A DNA stretch of 32,781 bases. Source: a virus. The translations under genes were made by a program, and so were the position numbers. How positions within the stretch are numbered: position 1 is the first letter of the stretch; the number at the start of each line of letters is the position of its first letter. Under the pieces are notes generated by a model. The model was not told the origin of the DNA. It saw nothing but the letters and a program-made list of their open reading frames with translations, and made no database searches. The stretch covers positions 1 through 32,781 of the IMG/VR virus record IMGVR_UViG_3300046028_005384, one strand, 5' to 3'. This document shows positions 1 to 5,538 of the stretch, piece by piece.

Positions 1-232
1 GTTGGAACGTTGTAGCAGATTGCTTGCTATAAAGCTCGAATTTTATAGCAGACTGAAAACGATCTACAGGGTCTCGCCAAAACGCATACACATTATCGAA
101 CTCTCCTACTATATCTTTATATAATAGATGCATATCCTCTTCACTTACTAACTCTCCATCTAGAAATACTCTGGCAGATGTAGAGCCGCACTTAGGCACT
201 CCAAGAAGTAAGTTTCTTTGATTTTTTAACAT
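1..232 (-). CDS. Sulfotransferase-like protein (N-terminal part, cut by window edge)
   Basis: The gene starts at the ATG complementary to 230-232 and runs off the left edge, so only 77 residues are visible. Residues 8-17 read LLLGVPKCGST, which matches the 5'-phosphosulfate (PAPS) binding loop of sulfotransferases (PKxGST, here with Cys). Residues near 50-60 read FWRDPVDRFQSA, which matches the 3'-phosphate binding motif (RDPxxRxxS). The two motifs occur in the usual order and are closer together than in many cellular enzymes. Family knowledge: such enzymes move a sulfuryl group from PAPS to sugars, proteins or small molecules. The acceptor cannot be told here. In phages, plausible acceptors are surface glycans or a virion or host component; that is inference. 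The rest of the gene is needed to rule out another P-loop enzyme. Confidence 0.72.
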   Translation of the reverse strand, partial: MLKNQRNLLLGVPKCGSTSARVFLDGELVSEEDMHLLYKDIVGEFDNVYAFWRDPVDRFQSAIKFELYSKQSATTFQ

Positions 233-238
233 TAATTT

Positions 239-640
239 TTATCCACTACCAATTACTTTTTTATAACGATTAACAGTACCATCGGCTTCTTCGACCATGA
301 TCTCATTGAGATTCTTATTCTCAGCAAAGATACGCTGTTCTCCATCAGCAACAATACGACCACCTTCGCGAAGCTTACGCAACACAGCATTTGCAACACC
401 GATATTGTTTCTTCCCGTATCGAGAGCTTCAGTAACGGCTTGTGCGCAATCAAAATACAAGTCGCTGTCTAAAGACCACGACTGGTCGGTGGCATTTGTA
501 AAGTCACCTACACGTCGAAGATAATCTTGGCCGCCATCGACTGCGATCGCACCACATGTGCATTCTACAAAATCATGGCGATGCTTTGAGACAATAAAGT
601 CTCCGCAACTCAAGCATGTCGCTGCGTTTTGAACAATCAT
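239..640 (-). CDS. Conserved phage hypothetical protein with N-terminal zinc-ribbon-like segment
   Basis: This 133-residue protein is not recognised by function. Its N terminus has a CxxC pair (residues 9 and 12) followed by His-rich residues and a CxC pair near 28-30 (ECTCGAIAVDGG), a pattern that suggests a small zinc-binding or treble-clef-like segment. Short proteins with this kind of Cys-rich head ending in a GGxxYxRRVG-like sequence are common in phages, with unknown role. The second half is charged and has no membrane segment. It overlaps the SWIM protein gene upstream by 4 bases (ATGA), so the two are probably translated together, and it lies 6 bases before the sulfotransferase gene. 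Confidence 0.75.
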   Translation of the reverse strand: MIVQNAATCLSCGDFIVSKHRHDFVECTCGAIAVDGGQDYLRRVGDFTNATDQSWSLDSDLYFDCAQAVTEALDTGRNNIGVANAVLRKLREGGRIVADGEQRIFAENKNLNEIMVEEADGTVNRYKKVIGSG

Positions 641-870
641 TCTGCTATCACCTTTTCGTGCACTTGTGTAATGTGCTTACACTTATTATAGAAATTAAAA
701 CCAGGACAGTCACACACCCAACCTTGGTCGAGCATCGTGACGTGATACTGTTTGCCTTTACAGTTTATATATGGCCATGTCAAACCGACCAGATGATGGT
801 CGTAGAACTCCAAACCCGGCAATGCCAAAGGTGTACGGAAGGCGGAATAAGTTGGTGTATGGTCAATCAT
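637..870 (-). CDS. Small SWIM-type zinc-finger protein
   Basis: This 77-residue protein carries the SWIM signature CxCxnCxH at residues about 53-65 (CDCPGFNFYNKCKH). SWIM fingers bind zinc and usually act in DNA or protein contacts, often in proteins linked to recombination or helicases. Here the finger makes up most of the protein. The only in-frame ATG that keeps the fold is at 868-870. A promoter of the family found across this window (877-905) would start RNA at or beside that ATG, so the message may be nearly leaderless. No Shine-Dalgarno sequence is visible. Confidence 0.72.
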   Translation of the reverse strand: MIDHTPTYSAFRTPLALPGLEFYDHHLVGLTWPYINCKGKQYHVTMLDQGWVCDCPGFNFYNKCKHITQVHEKVIAE

Positions 871-876
871 AGGTTC

Positions 877-905
877 ACCTTACTACAAAAATTCAATTTT
901 GTACA
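877..905 (-). promoter_or_regulatory. Early-type promoter, TGTACA-N17-TAAGGT
   Basis: The -35 box TGTACA is at 900-905, followed by exactly 17 bases and the -10 box TAAGGT at 877-882. It matches the promoter family seen throughout the window. The predicted RNA start falls at about 870, the first base of the SWIM gene. It overlaps the 3' end of the membrane microprotein gene. Confidence 0.6.
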
Positions 906-1054
906 CCCCCTAAAGCGAGGAGGATTAAAATAATAAAAAGAAATCCATAAAGAGCGAATTTAAAAAAATGCTTGGCGACCTTAAACCCGACCCAAAGGAA
1001 GAAGCCTAAGATCGCCAAGAACGGCAACGATGAGAGAAGGAACACGATGCTCAA
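893..1054 (-). CDS. Two-helix membrane microprotein (TTG or GTG start)
   Basis: An open frame of 53 codons starts at a TTG that overlaps the stop of the upstream gene (TTGA); a GTG at 1043-1045 is an alternative start giving 50 codons. The product is almost wholly hydrophobic in two blocks, FLLSSLPFLAILGFFLWVGF and FALYGFLFIILILLALGG, separated by KVAKHFFK, so it looks like a helical hairpin in the inner membrane. It fills what would otherwise be a 180-base gap between tightly packed genes. There is no ATG and no strong Shine-Dalgarno sequence, so translation would rely on coupling. Function unknown; a lysis or superinfection-related membrane peptide is possible but not supported by more than topology. 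Confidence 0.45.
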   Translation of the reverse strand: MSIVFLLSSLPFLAILGFFLWVGFKVAKHFFKFALYGFLFIILILLALGGVQN

Positions 1055-1470
1055 CCGCGTCTCTTACCAGTTGCCGGATCGGCCGCTTCAGACTTGGAAA
1101 GGACAACAAGTCCGCCTTTATTATAGGCTTGGCCGATGATATAATTACTGCTTACTGCGAGCTTTTCTTTCTCGTAAGACGAATCTTTTGTGTAGTGTAC
1201 ACCGATCTCGTTCTGAGAAGGGTACTTCTTACGATGATCTGATATGTTGTAATCAGGCATCGCCGTGCCACGAAGCTTTGGCTTATAGTTACCAGCGCGA
1301 TACTCTTGATATTCTTCGAATGTCTTTGGCTTTAAGCCATTGCTTTTGCAAAATCTACAATCTTCGAGCCAAGCCAGACCAATTTTAGTGTACTTCGAAG
1401 TTGTCATTTTGGACTTACGCTTGCCATGATGAGTGGTCGTGTAAGCAGGGCCGAGAAGATGCATTGTCAT
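1051..1470 (-). CDS. Conserved T4-like phage hypothetical protein
   Basis: This 139-residue basic, soluble protein has the N-terminal pattern MHLLGPAYTTT, followed by a Lys/Arg-rich stretch and a C-terminal SSNYIIGQAYNKGGLVVLS segment. I associate this head with a family of small proteins found in many marine T4-like phages, with no known function. The start is supported by AAGGA 9 bases upstream of the ATG at 1468-1470. A family promoter lies just upstream at 1493-1521. Residues 38-41 include a CxxC pair (CRFC). Confidence 0.75.
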   Translation of the reverse strand: MTMHLLGPAYTTTHHGKRKSKMTTSKYTKIGLAWLEDCRFCKSNGLKPKTFEEYQEYRAGNYKPKLRGTAMPDYNISDHRKKYPSQNEIGVHYTKDSSYEKEKLAVSSNYIIGQAYNKGGLVVLSKSEAADPATGKRRG

Positions 1471-1492
1471 AATATAATTTCCTTCAGATTCT

Positions 1493-1521
1493 GGTATACA
1501 GCGATATCGATTAATTGTACA
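1493..1521 (-). promoter_or_regulatory. Early-type promoter, TGTACA-N17-TATACC
   Basis: The -35 box TGTACA (1516-1521) and -10 box TATACC (1493-1498) are separated by 17 bases. It lies 23 bases upstream of the hypothetical protein gene ending at 1470 and directly follows the stop of the upstream gene, sharing the flank AAATAAACATGTACAAT with other copies. Confidence 0.65.
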
Positions 1522-1530
1522 TGTTTATTT

Positions 1531-1770
1531 TTAGTTATCAAAAATAGTCGATATGCGAGACATGAGTCTAACGAATTTTAAACGAGGTTTTTTGTTAAGG
1601 ATAATATCGTCGACGGTTGGGGCGACGAAGTGGTTTTTGTAAAGGACGATCGAATATTCGAGTGTCGGATTTTGATTAATAAAATCGACGAGAAGTTGAA
1701 TGGTAGGGAATTTTGGCGAAGAGGTGTCGAGGTTGTTGTTAAGGCGATCGAAATATTGAATATTGTACAT
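1531..1770 (-). CDS. Small hypothetical protein
   Basis: This 79-residue protein has no recognised domain. It begins MYNIQYFDRL and has a hydrophobic middle (SIVLYKNHFVAP) and a basic tail. The start is supported by AAGAAGGA about 7 bases upstream of the ATG. It is transcribed from the promoter at 1799-1827. The start codon region itself contains a TGTACA, but no matching -10 follows it, so I do not count that as a promoter. Confidence 0.6.
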   Translation of the reverse strand: MYNIQYFDRLNNNLDTSSPKFPTIQLLVDFINQNPTLEYSIVLYKNHFVAPTVDDIILNKKPRLKFVRLMSRISTIFDN

Positions 1771-1798
1771 GTTTATTTTCCTTCTTGATTATAGGACC

Positions 1799-1827
1799 AC
1801 CTTACCAAAGTTTTGATAAAATGTACA
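1799..1827 (-). promoter_or_regulatory. Early-type promoter, TGTACA-N17-TAAGGT
   Basis: TGTACA is at 1822-1827 and TAAGGT at 1799-1804, with a 17-base spacer TTTTATCAAAACTTTGG that is identical in the copy at 23993-24021. A second TATAAT lies about 10 bases further downstream. It drives the gene at 1531-1770. Confidence 0.65.
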
Positions 1828-1830
1828 TGT

Positions 1831-2145
1831 TTATTTTGATATTCCTACCATCTTCATTATTTTCTCGTCTTTGTCACTAATTTGGCCCCATCGCCGTGCA
1901 GAGTCCAATCGGTTTTCATACCAAATTCTTCCATCTTCTTCTATGACAGTTACGTCATATTCAGTGCATCGTTGAAGCCAGCTAATCCGATCAGTTAACT
2001 TTTTATATCGAGCATGCAGTTTATCAAAATTTCCAAGGGCATCTATTTTTTCTCTAACTAGTGCTGCTTGGCATGGTGTGCTAAACCAGCATTCGCGATC
2101 ATATTTATTGAATATATTGTAAAGAATTTCATCTGTGACGCGCAT
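1831..2145 (-). CDS. Small hypothetical protein
   Basis: The product is 104 residues, beginning MRVTDEILYNIFNKYD. An upstream in-frame extension exists but crosses a transcription terminator and lacks a ribosome site, so I chose the ATG at 2143-2145, which has AAGGAG 8 bases before it and a consensus promoter just upstream. The protein is soluble, with a single WFSTPCQAALVREKID helix and an aromatic C-terminal half. No domain recognised. Confidence 0.7.
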   Translation of the reverse strand: MRVTDEILYNIFNKYDRECWFSTPCQAALVREKIDALGNFDKLHARYKKLTDRISWLQRCTEYDVTVIEEDGRIWYENRLDSARRWGQISDKDEKIMKMVGISK

Positions 2146-2169
2146 TGTAGTTCTCCTTGTTAAAGAACC

Positions 2170-2198
2170 ATTATACCCTATTTTGAATATATTGTAAA
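2170..2198 (-). promoter_or_regulatory. Sigma70-like promoter, TTTACA-N17-TATAAT
   Basis: TTTACA (2193-2198), a 17-base spacer and a perfect TATAAT (2170-2175). The -35 begins in the sequence immediately after the T-run of the terminator at 2199-2229, so terminator and promoter are fused. It drives the 104-residue protein gene. Confidence 0.75.
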
Positions 2199-2229
2199 CA
2201 AAAAAATGGGCGACCCGAAAGCCGCCCAT
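2199..2229 (-). terminator. Intrinsic terminator
   Basis: On the minus strand ATGGGCG and CGCCCAT form a 7-base-pair stem around a short loop, followed by seven T residues. It ends transcription arriving from the promoters near 2316-2353. Confidence 0.8.
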
Positions 2230-2310
2230 CATGCGTGTAGCAGGAGGAACCCCACCTGTGACCCTGCCTATTCCATTCGTCAATTAAGACTCTTGCCTAA
2301 CTTACACAGT
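2199..2310 (-). ncRNA. Candidate small RNA between promoter and terminator
   Basis: A family promoter (TGTACA at 2338-2343, TATACA at 2316-2321) and a T4 late octamer (2346-2353) both point into about 110 bases that end at a strong intrinsic terminator. The stretch has no gene with a start and a ribosome site. It contains a possible internal stem GCAGG...CCTGC around 2240-2268 and a C/T-rich TTCCTCCTGC that could pair with Shine-Dalgarno-like sequences. This architecture fits an independent small RNA, but it could also simply be a leftover terminator of the helicase operon. Confidence 0.35.
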
Positions 2311-2315
2311 TTAAC

Positions 2316-2343
2316 TGTATATCCACGCACCACATAGTGTACA
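2316..2343 (-). promoter_or_regulatory. Early-type promoter, TGTACA-N16-TATACA
   Basis: TGTACA at 2338-2343 and TATACA at 2316-2321. The spacer is 16 rather than the 17 bases of the other copies. It points into the candidate small RNA. Confidence 0.5.
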
Positions 2344-2345
2344 TC

Positions 2346-2353
2346 TATTTATA
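2346..2353 (-). promoter_or_regulatory. T4-type late promoter octamer TATAAATA
   Basis: An exact TATAAATA on the minus strand, overlapping the stop codon of the gene at 2349-2588. In T4 this octamer alone is recognised by the gp55-type late sigma factor. It could be chance because part of it is the stop codon TAA. Confidence 0.4.
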
Positions 2354-2588
2354 CACTTTGTTGACTAGAATCCAACATTTTTGCGCTTTCGGCTAAAAAA
2401 AATGCTGGAGTCGACCCGTCAAAGCCACCACCAAAGTTCAGATGGCGAACCAACTCTTTCGCCTTATTAAATCCAAGATTGCGTTTAATGATCTGATCTG
2501 TCTTGATCTCGAGGATATCACCACCACGTTCTACATAATTGTTCGTCACCGAAATGGTGTGCTCATTTACAATCTTATAGTTAACCAT
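2349..2588 (-). CDS. Small hypothetical protein
   Basis: The product is 79 residues, beginning MVNYKIVNEHTISVTNNYV. I chose the ATG at 2586-2588 because GGGAGA sits 6 bases upstream; the longer open frame overlaps the neighbouring gene throughout. The protein is probably an alpha/beta fold with a charged middle (KTDQIIKRNLGFNKAKELVRHLNFGG). Function unknown. Its start overlaps the stop of the 60-residue gene by 8 bases. Confidence 0.65.
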   Translation of the reverse strand: MVNYKIVNEHTISVTNNYVERGGDILEIKTDQIIKRNLGFNKAKELVRHLNFGGGFDGSTPAFFLAESAKMLDSSQQSV

Positions 2589-2763
2589 CAATTTTCTCCC
2601 ATTTAAAACCAAAACAAAGTTCTTGCATCTTGCGATGAAACCAATTGGGTTCATTGCCTTCTTCAACCATCCACGTCACATTTTTCAATACCTTACATTT
2701 CCAAGTGTATTTCGGATTTTTGACGGTATTGATTATCCAATCTTGTCTGAGATTGTTTATCAT
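2581..2763 (-). CDS. Conserved phage small protein (NWFHRKMQELCFGFKWEK type)
   Basis: This 60-residue protein has the tail EPNWFHRKMQELCFGFKWEKI, a motif I associate with small proteins widely spread in T4-like phages. Function unknown. The start overlaps the helicase stop (ATGA), so translation is coupled to gp41. Confidence 0.7.
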   Translation of the reverse strand: MINNLRQDWIINTVKNPKYTWKCKVLKNVTWMVEEGNEPNWFHRKMQELCFGFKWEKIDG

Positions 2764-4175
2764 TTGAATCCTGCAAACTTAATTTTCTCGAACTTACTGA
2801 CTGGTTTCGATTCATTTTCGAGTCGATAACCAGAGGCTGAGTTGTCAAAGACTGGTCGGTCATCATCTTGTACAACATCAACTTGAGCAGAAGCCTCTAC
2901 ATTATATAGACGCATCTTCGAATAGTCAACACCAATCACGAATCGCTTATGCACTGATGGATCACCATAACGATTCTTCAATTGCTTCACCATGATCTGA
3001 TTGAGCTGGCGTAGCTCTTCGCTCGTAATCAAGGCAAACATAAAGTCGGCTGTTGCTGGTAGACCAAACGATTCAGAAGTATCTTCGAGACCGACATCAG
3101 AGTTACTAAAACCAGAACGATTAGTCTGAGTAGCAGAAACTATCGGAACGTTGAACTCGACGGCGAGACCTCGAAGTTCTTCGGCGATCGCTTTGATGTA
3201 AGTGTACGAGTTCACGTTCGATCCCGGCTTGATCCTCGACGACGCACAGATGTTCAGATAATCGATGTAGATGATGTCCGGGATAAAGTTCTTCTTGATC
3301 TTCAATTCGTTCAAGAGATGTCGAAAGTTTGCGGATCCTGCGCATGCTGTTGGATACTCCTTCACAATGAGCTTGCCTTTTGCTCGTTCCTTGACTTTCC
3401 CTACCAACTTGTAGTAGATAGCTTGAGGTAGATCTTTGAGATCATCGAGTGTGACACCGAGAAGATTGGCATCGATACGCTCGGCGATTCTTTCTTCTGC
3501 CATTTCCAAAGTGATATACAAAACATTCTGACCTGACATCAGGTTTTGGGCCGCATTGTGACACATGAACAAAGACTTACCAACACCAGTACCAGCAAGA
3601 GCAATGTTCAGAGTTTTACGAGGCATACCACCTTGAGTAATCTTGTTAAAGAAGTCAAGATCGAAACCAATACGAACTTCTTTCCGATGATAGAACTCAT
3701 AGCGTTCTGCTGCATCATTTAGAAAGTCATGACCGATATGGCTATCAAAAGAAACACCGAGTGCATCAGTCAAGATCTGAGGAATGGATCCAACAGATAT
3801 GCTATCTTTCTTACTATCATCGACGATCTGAATCGATTGCATCAAAGCATTATACAATGCCTTGTCTTTACAAAACTTCTCGGTATTATCTACGAGCCAT
3901 GCCACATCGCGATCTTCAGACTTATCAAGGCCAGAGACAACTTCTTTTGCAGTCTTGAACTGATCATCAGACAGACCACCAACATCGTTCAGATCGATCT
4001 CGACAGCAGATTTTGTAGGAAAGTTGTTATACTTTCCCACATAGTCATGAATGATAGAGAAGATCTTACGATCTACGGTGTCAGTAAAGTATTCTTCCTT
4101 GAGGAATGGAATAACTTTCCGACCATACTCCTCGTTTTCAATGAGGTTTCCAAATATGATGTGTTCAATTCTCAT
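2760..4175 (-). CDS. 41: Replicative DNA helicase, T4 gp41 / DnaB family
   Basis: This 471-residue protein has a DnaB-type N-terminal domain and a RecA-fold ATPase domain. The Walker A motif is LAGTGVGKS at residues 193-201, preceded by the family signature FFNKITQGGMPRKTLNIALAG, and the Walker B region is DIIYIDYLN near residue 300. A conserved ATQTNRSGF segment follows, typical of DnaB/gp41 (sensor and polarity glutamine). It unwinds DNA 5' to 3' on the lagging strand and works with the primase and gp43 holoenzyme. It overlaps the uvsX stop by 4 bases, and the order uvsX then helicase fits the recombination-replication block of T4-like phages. The family usually has about 450-475 residues, so it is full length. 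Confidence 0.93.
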   Translation of the reverse strand: MRIEHIIFGNLIENEEYGRKVIPFLKEEYFTDTVDRKIFSIIHDYVGKYNNFPTKSAVEIDLNDVGGLSDDQFKTAKEVVSGLDKSEDRDVAWLVDNTEKFCKDKALYNALMQSIQIVDDSKKDSISVGSIPQILTDALGVSFDSHIGHDFLNDAAERYEFYHRKEVRIGFDLDFFNKITQGGMPRKTLNIALAGTGVGKSLFMCHNAAQNLMSGQNVLYITLEMAEERIAERIDANLLGVTLDDLKDLPQAIYYKLVGKVKERAKGKLIVKEYPTACAGSANFRHLLNELKIKKNFIPDIIYIDYLNICASSRIKPGSNVNSYTYIKAIAEELRGLAVEFNVPIVSATQTNRSGFSNSDVGLEDTSESFGLPATADFMFALITSEELRQLNQIMVKQLKNRYGDPSVHKRFVIGVDYSKMRLYNVEASAQVDVVQDDDRPVFDNSASGYRLENESKPVSKFEKIKFAGFK

Positions 4176-5242
4176 TCATCCTCCATCTCATAGACATCTG
4201 CCACTTCGTCTTCACCTTGCATAATGGCACCATTGGCTGCAGCATACTTCTTTTCAATAAACTCATTGAACTTCGGACACTGAAGAATTGGATGCCAAAA
4301 GCTAAAATCATACGTATCAGCCATACGATAATTCTTGTCAAAGATTTCACCTGTCTCCATGTCGACACACTGAAACCAACCAACCTTTGGCTTGATGACA
4401 TGGCCAGACTCAAGAGCCATATCCATCAGACCAGACCATTTGCTAATGCCTTTATCCCATGATACTTCGATAGGAATCTTGCTCTTTTCTTTGACAAACC
4501 GAGACTTTTCGACGTTGATGATAAAGTTATAACCAGTCACGTCCTTACCGTCTTTTTCTTGCTGACGACCGAGAATGAAGATGTTATCGGCCGAGTAGTA
4601 GATACCTGTACCACCAGAAACGACTGCCTTCGAGTACATCTCTTGAGTCTGATATGTGTGATTGACCACAATCAAAGGAATATCCTTTAGATTGAGGTGA
4701 GGTGTGACCATACGGAAGAGAGACTTGAGTTGTTTTGCTCGAGTCATATCTGCCGCAGAGTTTTGCTTGAGTGCATCTTCGACTTCTTTCTTCGAAGCGA
4801 GGTTGCCGACTGAATCGATCACGATGATGACATGATCACCGCGCTTGATCTCTTCGAACTGATGCATAATATCAAACTTCAACTGTTCGACATCGGTGAT
4901 GGGAGTATGGAGAACTCGAGATGTGTCGATACCGAACGAGTCGAAGTAAGATTGAGGAGTACCAAACTCTGAGTCATAGAAAAGCATGACTGCGTCTGAG
5001 TACTTGTCCATGTATGCCTTCGCCATCAGAAGGCTGAACGAGGTTTTAAAGTGCTTCGATGGACCTGCCCAAATGGTCAGACCGGGAACGAATCCACCGT
5101 TGATCTTACCACTCAAGGCAATATTGATTGCAGGAATAGTCGTTGCAATCATATCCTTGGCATTAAAGAACTTGGAATCTGACAAGATATCCGAATCTTT
5201 GATTGTGGTATTCTTACGCAATTTATTTAATAGGTCTGACAT
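4172..5242 (-). CDS. uvsX: UvsX RecA-like recombinase
   Basis: This 356-residue protein has the RecA-core ATPase with Walker A GPSKHFKTS at residues 60-68, the form typical of T4 UvsX (GxSKxFKT), and Walker B HVIIVIDSVGNL near 137-148. The NHTYQTQEMYSKAVVSGGTGIYYSADNI segment matches the DNA-binding loop region of UvsX. It coats single-stranded DNA and drives strand invasion in recombination-dependent replication and repair. Length agrees with T4 UvsX. The acidic tail (EDEVADVYEMEDE) is like other single-strand-DNA recombination proteins. The start has AAGGAGA 5 bases upstream, and the promoter at 5267-5295 is dedicated to it. Confidence 0.93.
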   Translation of the reverse strand: MSDLLNKLRKNTTIKDSDILSDSKFFNAKDMIATTIPAINIALSGKINGGFVPGLTIWAGPSKHFKTSFSLLMAKAYMDKYSDAVMLFYDSEFGTPQSYFDSFGIDTSRVLHTPITDVEQLKFDIMHQFEEIKRGDHVIIVIDSVGNLASKKEVEDALKQNSAADMTRAKQLKSLFRMVTPHLNLKDIPLIVVNHTYQTQEMYSKAVVSGGTGIYYSADNIFILGRQQEKDGKDVTGYNFIINVEKSRFVKEKSKIPIEVSWDKGISKWSGLMDMALESGHVIKPKVGWFQCVDMETGEIFDKNYRMADTYDFSFWHPILQCPKFNEFIEKKYAAANGAIMQGEDEVADVYEMEDE

Positions 5243-5266
5243 AACTTCTCCTTGTCTGATTGTCCC

Positions 5267-5295
5267 AGTATATACGATATATCTTTATTTGTACA
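5267..5295 (-). promoter_or_regulatory. uvsX promoter, TGTACA-N17-TATACT
   Basis: TGTACA at 5290-5295, 17-base spacer, TATACT at 5267-5272, 25 bases upstream of the uvsX start codon. Confidence 0.72.
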
Positions 5296-5307
5296 CAAGT
5301 ATTTTTA

Positions 5308-5538
5308 TTAACTCGCAAGTATCTTATTCAGTTTAGAAATAAATAAATCGATCTTCTCGCCACGATTAGGCCAGTTAATGATCGGGTTTTTATCCGCATC
5401 TTTCTTTAAGTTTGTAAGTAAAGGCATGATGGCATCGTACATGTGCCTTGCCTTATCAGTACCTTCTTGTTTGATTTCTTCTTCAGAAGAAGTTGTGAAA
5501 CCAAAATCAAAGTCTAAATCGATATCTAAGTTTGCCAT
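5308..5538 (-). CDS. Conserved small acidic protein next to polymerase
   Basis: The product is 76 residues, MANLDIDLDFDFGFTT at the N terminus and NWPNRGEKIDLFISKLNKIL at the C terminus. Proteins with this acidic aromatic head and the WPNRxxKI tail are found near the polymerase in many marine T4-like phages; the role is not known to me. I chose the ATG at 5536-5538 because it forms TAATG with the polymerase stop, giving direct coupling to gp43. Confidence 0.75.
   Translation of the reverse strand: MANLDIDLDFDFGFTTSSEEEIKQEGTDKARHMYDAIMPLLTNLKKDADKNPIINWPNRGEKIDLFISKLNKILAS

Noticed and set aside
1764-1769. TGTACA over the start codon of the 79-residue gene
   Set aside because: At 17 bases downstream the sequence is CGCCTT, not a -10 box.
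2146-2283. N-terminal extension of the 104-residue gene from a TTG near 2283
   Set aside because: The extension crosses an intrinsic terminator and a promoter and has no ribosome site; the ATG at 2143-2145 has all expected signals.
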